The position numbers and the translations under genes were made by a program. A stretch of DNA of 64,000 nucleotides from Nitzschia sp. DOCU1 (taxonomy: Eukaryota; Bacillariophyta; Bacillariophyceae; Bacillariales; Bacillariaceae): the NCBI GenBank assembly GCA_951394045.1, contig OX595991.1, positions 248,001 through 312,000 of the forward strand. Reading direction: 5' to 3'. Below the pieces are notes generated by a model. That model saw only the letters and a list, made by a program, of their open reading frames with translations. It ran no database searches and had not been told where the DNA came from. Numbering within the stretch: position 1 is the stretch's first letter; each line of letters starts with the position of its first letter. Shown here one piece after another: positions 1 through 10,500 of this stretch.

Positions 1-53
1 ATACTATGATCCTGCCCGATGACGATCTCCAGGACGAGGCGGAGAAGGAATGA
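1..53 (+). CDS. C-terminal end of a sulfotransferase copy, cut by the window edge
   Basis: The first 53 bases read in frame as the last 16 codons plus TGA of the same sulfotransferase family found whole at 987-1970 and 3276-4253 (shared ending TMILPDxDLQDE). The rest lies left of the window, so I cannot tell whether this copy is intact. It is the left-most of four copies of this gene in the first 7.4 kb. Confidence 0.7.
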   Translation, partial: TMILPDDDLQDEAEKE

Positions 54-160
54 ACCGCTGTGGCCATCCCGCAACACAAGTTGCAGCGGCGGCAGCGTTT
101 GCAGTGGCCAAGGGTACCGAGAGCTCGTGCCGCAAAGCTTCATCATTCGTCCTACGCATC
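54..160 (+). repeat. Sulfotransferase 3' flank repeat, first copy
   Basis: About 105 bp directly downstream of the sulfotransferase stop matches 2722-2826 with scattered differences (shared words such as CGCAACACAA, TTGCAGTGG and GGGTACCGA). The second copy also sits behind a sulfotransferase 3' fragment, so this stretch is part of the duplicated unit rather than an independent element. Confidence 0.6.
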
Positions 161-264
161 AGTGGATGAGAATGTTCCTGGAGTTACTTGCTTTCTGCTT
201 GCCTCAAGATGTCTTTCCCCAGGCCGCCCGAGTGGTTTCTGTAATACCGAAAAAAACTGCGTTC

Positions 265-645
265 TGTGTCAACGTTACCTAGCTGCATACGCTCAAAGAC
301 AGAGTGATTGTTCGTACTTGAGAATTGCCAACGGTAGTTCGTCCCAAAAGTGGCTGCAACGAAAACAGCAACACATGTCGTAGCAAGCATAGCGTTATCA
401 AGCCTTCTCCCAAGAGCGGAGTCAGTATTAGCAGTTCGGGGTTTTGCAACAATGGGGCGAGGATCTGCTGTCCTGGCCAACATCTTGCCGATCTGGCGGT
501 GGTGTCTGATTGTCTGGCCAGCCTTTGAAGGTATTTCGACATGTCGCTAGCATCAGGCCACTCTCCTATGACGCCGATTACAGACTTTGCACAAAGTCCC
601 GACTTGGGCATTTGTAGTATCTGTTTCAAACCAAAGGTGAATGCA
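265..645 (+). pseudogene. Cytochrome P450 C-terminal fragment, frameshifted
   Basis: This stretch aligns with the 3' part of the intact P450 gene at 5021-6637, roughly its bases 6325-6645. Recognisable pieces in different frames are SVIKPSPKSGVS, GARICCPGQHLADL and TQSPDLGI. The heme-binding loop that reads FGNGVRICPG in the intact gene is broken by small insertions, and further frameshifts follow. No upstream P450 sequence (I helix, ExxR) is visible. It is a relic of a second P450 copy, consistent with tandem duplication of the whole sulfotransferase/P450/LRR neighbourhood. Confidence 0.8.
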
Positions 646-986
646 CGAAGGAGCAATGTGCTGCGTCGTATCGGCAAAGGAGAAGGGGCGCCGCCACTAG
701 CACACCATTCTTTTCTATTAGATCACTGTTATGTTGTAGGATAGCAAGGGGAAATGAGACTAGTAGGTGTATCGAGGAAAAGGGGCCAGTTTCGATCTAT
801 TACCTACCACCCTACCTACAGGCCTACAGAGAGTACGGCTTACCATAGGTACGAGCCGGAACAAGATGTCGCCAAAAAAGGAGGGTTGCGGCCGCGGGAG
901 CCGCGGTCGCAATATTCCATCCGGCAAATCGCCTGATCGAAAAAGGATATTGGAGCAAAGCACATTGATAATGCTACAGGAGCACT
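646..986. other. Intergenic; upstream region of sulfotransferase 1, duplicated at 2827-3275
   Basis: No gene seen. A block beginning AGGCCTACAGAGAGTACGGC at 820 recurs at 2929, and an ATATTGGAGCAA word lies shortly before the start codon of both sulfotransferases (near 948 and 3231). The 5' flank was therefore copied with the gene and probably carries its promoter. No clear TATA box was identified. Confidence 0.5.
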
Positions 987-1970
987 ATGGCGCCAGGCTC
1001 TTATCGAAACTTCTTTTCTCACGCGACGTTGTGTGCTTTCGTTGCTCTTGCGATACTAGTAGTTCAGCAGGTTTCGATTGCAGGAAGACACACAGCAGTA
1101 CTCCATGGAATTCTCAACGACGCCAGACTTGCGGGGCACCAGCAAAATTCGTTGCATATCAACAGAGCTGCTTTCATGCTTGAGAATTCTACGGAAACTA
1201 CTACCGTAAACAAGACAAATGAAGCTTCCGAGACCTCGAGTATCTGGAATCTTCCATTTCCTTGCCCTTTTCCAAAGAATTCCACTCCGCCACCTACTCT
1301 TCAATTCTTGCATATTCGGAAGACAGGAGGGACGGCCATTGCACATGCTTTTAAAAAGGCAGGGATCAAGATCGAAAGAAACTACAATTGGACCAAGTTG
1401 GATTGGACCGGCACTGTTGCTCGTCGACCAAACACCAGGCATTTGCCAGCTCGCAATTACGTGGATCTACAATCCATGCCCCATGATCAAAACGTGACAT
1501 TTTTTGCTGTCGTTCGAAATCCGTATGAAAGGACGATCAGCGAGTATTACCAATATTTCAAGTCAGGGCGGCACCCGAAGCCACCAGGTGGGGTGAACAA
1601 TGAAATTTCTCTTAATCGATTTGTACTAAGTAGGTTTGCCAACCACGATGGCGATCTCTTCATCCCGCAAATCCATTATCTTTACTTGATGAACGGGACG
1701 CGTTTTGTGGATCATGTCTTGCGCTTTGAATCGTTAAAGCAAGAGTTTCCTGCGCTCATGGAATGCTACGGCCTGGCGGATCGCGTTCAGTTGCCAGCGA
1801 ATCAGGTAAATCCTCGGCAAATGACAGGAAGCCACTTGAGTGTCCAGAATTTGAGTGCAAAAAGTATTCGGCTAATCAATCGTTACGAAGCCTCGATCTT
1901 CTCCGATTTCAACTATACTATGATCCTGCCGGATGGCGATCTACAGGACGACCAGGTGAAGAAGCAATGA
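987..1970 (+). CDS. Golgi-type sulfotransferase, copy 1
   Basis: Single-exon gene, 327 aa. Short N-terminal tail, then a hydrophobic segment at about residues 13-32, giving a type II membrane anchor. The catalytic domain starts with the PAPS 5'-phosphosulfate loop HIRKTGGTA (109-117) and has the 3'-phosphate motif VVRNPYERTISEYY (about 175-188). These place it with membrane carbohydrate sulfotransferases (Sulfotransferase_2 / heparan-sulfate 2-O type fold), which move sulfate from PAPS to glycans in the Golgi lumen; the acceptor cannot be read from sequence. Several N-glycosylation sequons (NST, NWT, NGT, NYT) support lumenal placement. The start is the ATG that aligns with MAPSSYR of copy 2. 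Copies 1 and 2 are closest in the C-terminal half. Confidence 0.85.
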   Translation: MAPGSYRNFFSHATLCAFVALAILVVQQVSIAGRHTAVLHGILNDARLAGHQQNSLHINRAAFMLENSTETTTVNKTNEASETSSIWNLPFPCPFPKNSTPPPTLQFLHIRKTGGTAIAHAFKKAGIKIERNYNWTKLDWTGTVARRPNTRHLPARNYVDLQSMPHDQNVTFFAVVRNPYERTISEYYQYFKSGRHPKPPGGVNNEISLNRFVLSRFANHDGDLFIPQIHYLYLMNGTRFVDHVLRFESLKQEFPALMECYGLADRVQLPANQVNPRQMTGSHLSVQNLSAKSIRLINRYEASIFSDFNYTMILPDGDLQDDQVKKQ

Positions 1971-2114
1971 TCCGTGGGGAAAGTCGATGCTTCTTTCGAA
2001 AAACTCTATGGGACGACGATTGACAATGTCATTTAATTCTTTTTAACGAGCCATAGTTCAAGTTATGTAGTTTTCATCATGGATATTGCTTAGTCGCACG
2101 TTCTTGCTATACAA

Positions 2115-2545
2115 AAGGCACTTGGGGCAACCTCCACAAGAACCCCCGAAGGCGGATGCGACGGGCGCAAGAAGACTTGCGTCAACGACGAGGGAATGGC
2201 TCAGATTTTGCTGGGAAGATCTCCCGTCAACTGGTTTTCAGCCATGCTGAAACCAGCTACTAGCTGTAGTGAAAAAAGGATACGCCAATGCAAAAAAGGC
2301 AAAAGGTGCCGCGGGAGACGCAGGAGCAAGAACAAGGAGGACTGTGGACTTAGTACTCAGAGAGCTCAGGAGCCCCCGCTCAGGAGAAGGAATAAGGCCA
2401 GTCAGCTGATTATCCTCCAGGCAGAGAGTTTCTGCCAAAGCAACAGGGCTAGGTATGAGAGCGACGAACTTCGTAAAACGGGCCCAAGCTATACTATTAC
2501 AACCAAACTTTTGCTCAAGCCCACCAGATGCATCGGCTTCCACGT
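2115..2545 (-). pseudogene. Broken 3' tail of an LRR gene (copy of the 7508-7881 region)
   Basis: On the minus strand I can read a leucine-rich repeat (ETLCLEDNQLTGLIPS, then LLSSLS) and, near the lower end, CGGCPKC, the C-terminal signature of the intact LRR protein whose stop is at 7508. The two pieces match exons 8 and 9 of that gene, but the frame is broken and no upstream exons are present. It lies tail-to-tail with sulfotransferase copy 1, exactly as the intact LRR gene lies relative to the sulfotransferase relic at 7102-7440, so it was carried along by tandem duplication. Confidence 0.75.
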
Positions 2546-2609
2546 GGCATAAGGCGATTCAAGATAGAGCGTTCTTTGCGTGCGACTCCTATGAATGGTA
2601 TCGTGGAGC

Positions 2610-2826
2610 TATGCGGCCAGTATTCGGCTGATCAATCATTACGAAGCTTTGATATTCTCCGAACTCAAATACCATGCTCTACTGGCAGATGGCGATCATC
2701 AGGGCTACGCGACGAAGGATTGATCCGCCGTGGGGATAGTCTCGCAACACAACTTGCAGTCACGGCTGCTGCGCTTGCAGTGGTAAGGGGTACCGATAAC
2801 CTGCTAGCCTGTGCCGCAAGGCGCTA
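2610..2826 (+). pseudogene. Sulfotransferase 3' fragment with its downstream repeat
   Basis: Bases about 2614-2720 match the last ~35 codons of the sulfotransferase genes (SIRLINHYEALIFS can be read) but diverge before the normal stop. They are followed by the second copy of the 105-bp flank repeat seen at 54-160. No 5' part of the gene is present, so this is a leftover from an unequal exchange, not a functional gene. Confidence 0.7.
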
Positions 2827-3275
2827 TTAGATCACTCTGGATAGACTATGGGTCAACTATTCTAATTTTTACATTAGCGTCGACTTGGCCGGGATAGTGG
2901 CGTATTGTAGCTGTTGTCAGGTACTTAGAGGCCTACAGAGAGTACGGCCAACCATAGCTATGAAGGCGCCTGCCGGCCCTCCGGTCATGCACCAGCAGAG
3001 AAGATGGTCGGGCAGATAATGGTGAAGCCCTGTAGGAAAGCTACGTGGGCTGAAATAGTAGCGACACAAAGAGTGCAAAAGGCACACGTCGGCACCACGA
3101 AATAGCAACCCCGGTACGAAGTTTCATTGAAATCCTTCTTCTCTAGGCAAGCTCTCTAGGAGTCTTGTGATATCAGCTCTATCGACGTCGACCTAGGATT
3201 TACAACACGGGCATTCACCACGACGTTCCCATATTGGAGCAAGAGCATCTACGATTCTGCTGCCATAGTAGCACC
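2827..3275. other. Intergenic; upstream region of sulfotransferase 2
   Basis: No gene seen. It shares blocks with the region before copy 1 (AGGCCTACAGAGAGTACGGC at 2929; ATATTGGAGCAA at 3231). Probably contains the promoter. Confidence 0.45.
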
Positions 3276-4253
3276 ATGATGGCGCCAAGCTCTTATCGAA
3301 CCCCCCTGTTTTCTCGCGCGACGAGATTGGGTCTCGCAGCTCTCACTCTAGTTGTAGTTGTTCAGCAGTTTCGGATTTTATTCAGACGCACAACCGTAGT
3401 CCAGGGAAAGTTCAAGGACGCTAGTAGGCTTAGCAGCGCTGCTGCCATCCTAAATGATTCTTTGGAAGAAACTACTAGTACGCCCAACAAGACGGATGAA
3501 GCTTCCAAGAAGAGGGCGACAATCTGGTTGTCTCTCCCCTTTCGTTGTCCTTTCCCAAAGAATGTCACTCCGCCTCCTACTCTGCAGTTCTTGCATATTC
3601 GAAAGACAGGAGGGACGGCCATTGAGAAGGCTTTTAAAAAGGCAGGTATCAAGATTCAATCAAACTATAATCGAACCAAGTTTAATTGGACCGGCACTGT
3701 TGCTCGTCGACCAAACACCAGGCATTTGCCAGCTCGCAATTACGTGAATCTTCAGTCCATGCCCCATGATCAAAACGTGACATTTTTCGGCGTCGTTCGA
3801 AATCCATATGAAAGGACGATCAGCGAGTACTACCAACATTTTAAGTCAGGGAAGCACGCGAAGCCCCCAGGTGGCGTGAACAATGAAACATCTCTAAACC
3901 AATTTGTCGAAAGAAGGTTTGCCAACGATAAAGGTGATATTTTTATTCCGCAAGTCGACTATCTGTACTTGATGAATGGAACACGTTTTGTGGACCATGT
4001 CTTGCGTTTTGAATCGTTAAAGCAAGAGTTTCCTGCGCTCATGGAATGCTACGGCCTGGCAGATCGCGTTCAGTTGCCAGCGAAACAGGTGAATCCTCGG
4101 CAAAAGACAGGAAGCCACTTGAGTGTCCAGAATTTGAGTGCAAAAAGTATTCGGCTAATCAATCGTTACGAAGCCTTGATCTTCTCCGATTTCAACTATA
4201 CTATGATCCTGCCGGATGGCGATCCGCAGGACGAGCAGGTGAAGAAGCAATGA
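3276..4253 (+). CDS. Golgi-type sulfotransferase, copy 2
   Basis: Single exon, 325 aa from the first of two adjacent ATGs (3276, 3279); an open frame extends upstream to 3234 but only from a TTG, and MMAPSSYR aligns with the start of copy 1. Layout as copy 1: type II anchor (LGLAALTLVVVVQQF), stem, PAPS loop HIRKTGGTA, 3'-phosphate motif VVRNPYERTISEYY, and a C-terminal half almost identical to copy 1. It differs from copy 1 mainly in the stem and around the loop flanks (AIEKAFKKAG instead of AIAHAFKKAG), the usual pattern where the catalytic core is conserved. Acceptor unknown. It is followed on the opposite strand by another relic of the LRR tail. Confidence 0.85.
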   Translation: MMAPSSYRTPLFSRATRLGLAALTLVVVVQQFRILFRRTTVVQGKFKDASRLSSAAAILNDSLEETTSTPNKTDEASKKRATIWLSLPFRCPFPKNVTPPPTLQFLHIRKTGGTAIEKAFKKAGIKIQSNYNRTKFNWTGTVARRPNTRHLPARNYVNLQSMPHDQNVTFFGVVRNPYERTISEYYQHFKSGKHAKPPGGVNNETSLNQFVERRFANDKGDIFIPQVDYLYLMNGTRFVDHVLRFESLKQEFPALMECYGLADRVQLPAKQVNPRQKTGSHLSVQNLSAKSIRLINRYEALIFSDFNYTMILPDGDPQDEQVKKQ

Positions 4254-4384
4254 TCCGTGGGGAAAGTCGATGCTTCTTTCGAAAAACTCTATGGGACTAC
4301 CATAGACAATTGCATTTGATTCTTTTTAACGAGACATATTTCAAGTTATATATAGTTTTCACCATGGATGTCGCTTAGACGCAT

Positions 4385-4770
4385 TTCTGGCTATACTACA
4401 CGCACTTGGGGCACCCTCCACAAGTCAAACCCCCGAAGGCGGATGCGACGGGCGCAAGAAAGACTTGCGTCAACGAGGGAATGGCTCAGATTTTGCTGGG
4501 GAGATCCCCCGTCAACTGGTTTCCCAGCCAGGCTTAAATCAGCAATTGGCTGAAAAAGGTGCCGCCGCAGACACAAGAAGGACTGACTTTACTACTCCTC
4601 AGAAAGCTCAGGAGCCCCAGCTCAGGAGAAGGAATATGGCCCGTCAGCTGATTATCATTCATGTAGAGAGTTTCTGCCAAAGCAACAGGACTAGTAGGTA
4701 TAAGAGACAGCGACGAACTACTATTAAACGGCCAAGAAAGCCACAGCCACACTTACTCAAGTCACCAAAT
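4385..4770 (-). pseudogene. Second broken LRR-gene tail
   Basis: The minus strand carries ETLYMNDNQLTGHIPS plus a degenerate LLSFL, then GLTCGGCPKCV and a stop codon near 4393, matching exons 8 and 9 of the intact LRR gene (7508-7800). The intervening frame contains stops and indels. It is the second relic tail in the array and is again tail-to-tail with a sulfotransferase. Confidence 0.75.
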
Positions 4771-5020
4771 CGGCTTCCACGTGGCATAAGGCGATCCAAG
4801 ATATTTTGTGCGTGGACTATGACTCCTAATATGAATGGTCTTTTGGAGCTATTATGAGAGTGTGGGAGTCACCTATGGCATACCTGATGTACGACGAATA
4901 TTTTCCCATTGCTCCACCACAAACGAACCAGTGTTGTATGACTTTCACTCATCCATGTAATGTTTTGATGCTCTCACAACATTTCTACTTGATCTGCGGT
5001 CAAAAAGATTTACAATAACC

Positions 5021-6637
5021 ATGGAAACTTTAGGCTTATTGTTGCCACAGAATTCCTCGAATCTTTGGGCGGTCGCCGTTGCTACCTGGGTCACGGTGAC
5101 GATCGTTCCCGGCCTTTATCGATACTTCTATCCAAAATCCAAGCCATGGCCTGTTGTTCCTGGGGCGTTGCCGTTTATTGGAAATCCGCTCGGTGGTTTG
5201 CCCAACCTTCATACCCGTTTCCGCGCTTGGATTGAAGAGTACGGCAACGTGCCCTCTAACCCAACGGGACTTCTGGAAGCTCAGGTGTATGGCCAAACGT
5301 TTCTGCTCGTGTGTAACAATCAAGTGGCCGCCGAAGTTTGTAAACTTCGGCCAAACAAGATCCGACGCCCCATCGTCAACGTGGAAGCCATTCGATCCAT
5401 TGGAGCCGATGGTGTGTTCAGTGCGCACGACGAAGTGTGGCGGAAAGATCGTCGCGTCATGGCACCTCCACTGAACCAAAAGAACTTGAACGACTACCTG
5501 CCGTTTATCCACACGATAACTCAACGGCTAGTCGAAAAGTGGGGCAAGCTATCAGCCGACAAAGGAGTCGTACGACCCATCGCCATTAACGATGATGTTC
5601 TTTCCTACACTATCGACAATATTGCTTTGATTGCATTTGATCAAGATTTTGACTGTCTACGTCGTAACTATTCACAAGAAGCCAAAGATCTACAGAGTAT
5701 GTTTGCCCTTCTCACGCAACGGGCCATGTCTCCTGTTTGGTATTGGCGGATCCCTTTGATTGGTCAATACTTGGATGGTGGTGCCTTCTTTCTAAATCGA
5801 TTGCACAAGAATATCAGCGACACGATTCGATCTTTTGAAGAAGCAAGCACTGGCAGCTCTCGACAGAAACAGGGAAACCGGGATCGCACCTACCTGGAAA
5901 AGCTTCTCAGTCAAAAGGAAAGTATGAGCCATTCCCGCCTCATGGGTAACTTCATGACCATGTTTGCGGCAGGATCTGAGACGACTGGTAATACAACCAT
6001 GTTTTGTCTGTGGGAGATACTCCAAGACGAGAACCGAGAATTGCTGAATGCTGTGACGGACGAGGTTCTAGCGATACCTGATTTGGAGAAGGCCTCCATG
6101 GACGACTTGATGGAAGGTCTCCCCCAGGTGCGAGCCTTCTTTTATGAAATCAATCGGTTGAAGGGTACTGCACCAGCCTTGTTCTTAGAGTCTGGACAAG
6201 ACGTGACCATCGGCGCTCTACGATTTCCCAAGGGAACCACGTTCTATGTCAATGGGTTCTATCTGGGGACGCTAAAAGACAGTGGCATTCCGTCAGGTCC
6301 CCATGGAGAATCCCCCGCGATATTTTGTCCTCAACGTTGGCTCAGCATGCAGCACCGTGAAGGGATTGACATCAACAACAAACATTGTCACAAGTGGAGC
6401 GTTATCAAGCCGTCTCCCAAGACGGGAGTAAGTTTTAGTTCGGGGTTTGGTAATGGTGTGAGGATATGTCCTGGACAAGATCTTGCCGAACTGGAGGTGG
6501 TGTATTGCCTTGCCAGCCTTTTGAAGCACTTCGAAATGTCGCTAGCCCCAGATCACTCGCCCATAACGCCCGTTACGAGCTTCACACAAAGCCCCGACTT
6601 GGACATTCGTATATGTTTCAAACCAAGAGATAAATGA
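5021..6637 (+). CDS. Cytochrome P450 monooxygenase
   Basis: Single-exon gene, 538 aa, full P450 length. N-terminal membrane anchor (about residues 14-32) and a proline-rich hinge (KPWPVVPGALPFIG, 42-54) indicate an ER-bound class II enzyme fed by a P450 reductase. C helix WRKDRR (140-145); I-helix oxygen-activating motif AAGSETT (316-322); K-helix EINR (376-379); heme loop FGNGVRICPG with the thiolate Cys at 483. All signature residues are present, so it should be active. Substrate and CYP family cannot be assigned from sequence. The residue before the I-helix threonine is Glu-Thr-Thr rather than Asp-Thr-Thr, a known variation. A broken tail of a sister copy lies at 265-645. Confidence 0.93.
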   Translation: METLGLLLPQNSSNLWAVAVATWVTVTIVPGLYRYFYPKSKPWPVVPGALPFIGNPLGGLPNLHTRFRAWIEEYGNVPSNPTGLLEAQVYGQTFLLVCNNQVAAEVCKLRPNKIRRPIVNVEAIRSIGADGVFSAHDEVWRKDRRVMAPPLNQKNLNDYLPFIHTITQRLVEKWGKLSADKGVVRPIAINDDVLSYTIDNIALIAFDQDFDCLRRNYSQEAKDLQSMFALLTQRAMSPVWYWRIPLIGQYLDGGAFFLNRLHKNISDTIRSFEEASTGSSRQKQGNRDRTYLEKLLSQKESMSHSRLMGNFMTMFAAGSETTGNTTMFCLWEILQDENRELLNAVTDEVLAIPDLEKASMDDLMEGLPQVRAFFYEINRLKGTAPALFLESGQDVTIGALRFPKGTTFYVNGFYLGTLKDSGIPSGPHGESPAIFCPQRWLSMQHREGIDINNKHCHKWSVIKPSPKTGVSFSSGFGNGVRICPGQDLAELEVVYCLASLLKHFEMSLAPDHSPITPVTSFTQSPDLDIRICFKPRDK

Positions 6638-7101
6638 ACGCAACGAGCTTCCGCAGATTTAAATGTGCCAGCAGCGCAGACAGTGATGCAGCGTTACGTT
6701 TCATTGGGTCACTCTTTCATAGACAATGGGTCGGAGATGCCAGGTTCCAGTTCCCCGCACCTTGAATGTAGGCCCTGGATGCCGAAATAACTTGGAACGT
6801 AGTTGGCCGATTTCTTCATTGGGGCCCGACGCGGCTACCAACAACTTCATAATTAATCTCTTCCACAACGTACGGGATCCACTACCGGCAACGGGACAAA
6901 CTGACAACGCTCTGACGTGCAAATGCTACTATTCAGTCCTTTATAACGCCATGGTAGATCCATATCAGAACGCGGGATGGAGCTACTACTCTCTACTAGA
7001 GTGATAGAAGCGAGAATTTCAAGGAAGCCGAGTTTGTGAGAGGAGAGCGTGGAGAGGGGTGCGATTTGGATTCAACGGTCGGTTCCTTTAAGTACTACAC
7101 A
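6638..7101. other. Intergenic; nothing recognised
   Basis: Between the P450 stop and the sulfotransferase relic I see no convincing gene. One 92-codon open frame (6726-7004) has no recognisable motif and no homologue in the window. Confidence 0.4.
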
Positions 7102-7440
7102 ATGATTATTTTCATTCAGCAAGTCGACTATCTGTACTTGATGAATGGGACGCGTTTTGTGGGCCATGTCTTGCGCTGTGAATCGTTAAAGCAGGGGTTT
7201 CCTGCTCTCATGGAATGCTATGGCCTCGGGGATCGGGTTCGATTGCCAGCGAATAAGGTGAATACTCGGCAAACGACAGGAAGCCACTTGAGTGTCCAGA
7301 ATTTCAGTGCAGCCAGTATTCGGCTAATCAATCGTTAAAAAGCCTTGATCTTCTCCGATTTCAACTATACTATGCTTCTGCCGGACGACGATCTCCAGGA
7401 CGAGCAGTCGATGTTTCTTTCGAAAAACTCTATGGGACTA
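7102..7440 (+). pseudogene. Sulfotransferase copy 4, 5'-truncated with premature stop
   Basis: From about 7117 the sequence matches the last ~110 codons of copies 1 and 2 (QVDYLYLMNGTRFV, then TGSHLSVQNF). The PAPS loop and 3'-phosphate motif are missing. At the position that reads Tyr-Glu in the intact copies (RLINRYE) this copy has TAA, and a short deletion near 7405 removes the normal ending. It sits tail-to-tail with the intact LRR gene and marks the ancestral arrangement from which the other units were copied. Confidence 0.85.
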
Positions 7441-7507
7441 CGATAGACGATTGCATTTGATTCTTTCTAAGAAGTCATATTTCAGTTATGTAATTGGTCG
7501 CACTTTG

Positions 7508-10500
7508 CTATACGCACTTGGGGCACCCCCCACAAGTCAAATCTCCAAAGGCCGTTGCGGGGGCAAGAATGACTTGCGTCAGCGAAGGAATGGCACAGAT
7601 TTCGCTGGGAAGATCTCCCGTCAACTGGTTTCCAGACAGCCTCAGTTCAGCTAGTTGAAATACAGAAACCATGAGCCGATTTAAATGACAAGAGAGTGCG
7701 GCAGGCACAAGAAGGACTGTGTACTTACTAAGAGAGCTCAAGAGCCCCAGCTCGGAAGGAATAGGACCAGTCAGCTGATTATCATTGAGGTGGAGTAAGT
7801 CTGTTGTTACAACAAGACTAGGTATGAGGGACAGCAGCGACGAAATTAGTAAAACAGCTCCAACAGACAACCAAACTTACTCAAGCGCACCAAGTTTCCG
7901 AGCTCCGATGGAATGGGACCCGAGAGGAAATGAATATCCAATGAGAGTCTGACTGTAAAGAGAGCCGAACAGAAAATGTGAGTGATTCAAATGGCAACAT
8001 GAGATTCCGTCGGCTGTGCCTGCTTACTTAAGGAACGGCACCGCGCAATCTCCGTTGGGATGGTACCTTCCAAGTTCCCTTGTTCAAAAGCGAACAGTTG
8101 AAGTCCCCCCATCATGCCGATCTCAGTTGGAAGTGGACCACCAACCAACGTTCGCGACAAAATGAAGCGCTGGAGTTCTTGGGCCTGGCCAATCTCCGTG
8201 CTAAGAGTGCCTGTGATATTATTGAATGACAAATCAAGAACGCCAATACTCGATACGTTGAACACTGCGTTCGGAAACGGACCAGACAATTTGTTATTGG
8301 GCAATTCCAACCGTTCTGTGAAGACAACGATACCCGATTCAGGATGTGCTTCATTTAGTGAAACAGCGAGGAAGCTTTGGAACGCACGCCAACAAAACTT
8401 ACGCAAATTTGTGTACTCTGCGATTGCCGGAGAAATGCTTCCCGTGAGCAAATTATCCCCACCAAAGTACGCTCCTACGGCCGGCGTGTCGGGGGCAGAG
8501 AGCGTAGTGAGTCCAAGCGTCCATCCTACCATTGTGTTTTTGTTTTGCTTTACTCAGTACTTACTAAGCCCGCTCAACCCTTGAATAATTTCCATCACAT
8601 TCCCCTCTAATCCGTTTTTGGAAATGGAAACATCGCTCAGTGCTGTCAAACTATGGAATTGAGTCGAGAGCGTTCCAGTAAAGCTGTTGTCCTCCAAGTC
8701 CAAAGTTTCTACCACGACAGATCGTTTCAAAAGTTAGATCCATTAAACCTGATGAAGTCACCACGCAACCTGGAAGGAACTTACTAAGGTTCGAAAGTCT
8801 GCCAATCTCAGCAGGGATAGTTCCCGGTAGATTGTTCATGTTTAGATGCAATTCCTCTGGACGCATGAAACATCTGTGAGGTAACAGGCACACGGACGAC
8901 CATGGTGAAACGATCGTACTTACGAAGGTTGGTCATTTCAAGGATTTCGGACGGGATACCAGTATATCTCTCTGACAGACTAGCGGAATTCAACCCAAGC
9001 CACTCTACGAGAGGTGAAACGTAAGTGCGAGCACCTACGTGGCACCTTCGATAACAGCTCTTTTCCAGTACTTACCTAGATTCATGACGGGGGCGTTCAA
9101 TCCATGGATGGGATTTTGTTCCAAGATTAGCGTTCGCAAATACTGCAAGGAATTCAACTCGGACGGGACATATCCTCGCATGTTAACCGCTTGCTCTTCC
9201 ACAATTCGGTCGATCTCTCCACCTTGGCAAGTGACACGATTCCAGTCGCACACGCTTTCCCGAGCATTCAACCAACCATCGCCATCGGTCCAACTGGGCC
9301 CATTCAAGCTGTAATAAAAGACTGCCAAGACGTATCGTCCAATGGCAATCTGTGGTTCATCCGTGCTAGCAAGGCTATCCTCGTCCGCCAACCACTTCAA
9401 CGCGTCGTATTGCGGAGACAGAGGATCAGTCAGTTGATCCTCGCTGGAAACGCTGTTCGCGATCAAGAATTCACGAAATTCCACGAGACGTTCCGATTCG
9501 GGTGCCAAAGTAACAGGCGGCGAGGTAGGAGGAGCCGCCGGCGCTCCTGTCGGCTTTGGAGCACTACCGCCGCCACTGTCGCCTCCACCCCCCATCGCCA
9601 CCACTACGCCGGCTACTACGGCCACAACAAACACGATGACCACACCGCCAATAATGTACCATTTGAGGGACTTCGTCTCTTCTTCGTCCGTCTTCTTGGG
9701 TAGCGCTGCCTCAGCGACCGTCGCGTCGACTGGGGCCTCTTCATCATCTTGTTCACCCACCGCTAAAGTACTGGTGTTGACACTTTCCACACCTGCAAGC
9801 CTATTACTAGTAGTTGCGGCAGCACTAGAAGGGACCACGGGCGCCGATGTAGCCCTTGCCAGATGGCTGACTTCCTCAACATACTCATCCATTGGCCGAG
9901 AATATTCCCGGAGTCGCTCGGTTTCCGCTCGCGTCAAAGAGCCTTTTCCCAACTGCTGGGCACGTCCATCTGCTACCGCCAAGGCGCCAGGCGTGGGCTG
10001 CGCACGAGCAAACCTACTAGCGGTTGTTGCGCCAGATGTTTGCCGTTGGGTAGCAGCACCCGAGGATGATTCCATGACATGGGGCCCGCGTGGACGATTC
10101 ATGGCCACTTCATCGGAAATATTTGTCCGAGCAGTTTCTGAATCCCAGGTCTGTTCTACCAAATCATCCACGGGTACAGGAGCCCGTCCCATGGCCTTGG
10201 CGTGGGCATCCTCATCCGCGCACTGCTGCCGCTGGGCGGCGTTCGCGCTGCTGCGTGCCTGACGTTCTCGCTCTTTCATCAATTGGTCCTCATCTTCTTG
10301 TGTATGTTGCCCGTCCAAGACCATGGTAGCAGCCTGGTATCGAGCCCGGACACGCTCTTCTGATTCCGGTTGAAAACTGGAAATGCGACCGACCGCAGGT
10401 CTGTGGACTTGATACGTCGATTCACCTCCCATTGTGGGAGCATAGCTCATATCATCGGCCGCAGCAGTCTCTTGTCGGTAGAGCTCGGTTGGATCCAATC

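Noticed and set aside
3234..3275. N-terminal extension of sulfotransferase 2 from TTG 3234
   Set aside because: No ATG; the ATG pair at 3276/3279 aligns with the start of copy 1.
9191..10262. Long plus-strand ORFs opposite the LRR gene (170 and 208 aa)
   Set aside because: They are antisense to a well-supported coding exon, are Ser/Arg/Ala-rich without motifs, and follow the codon structure of the opposite strand.
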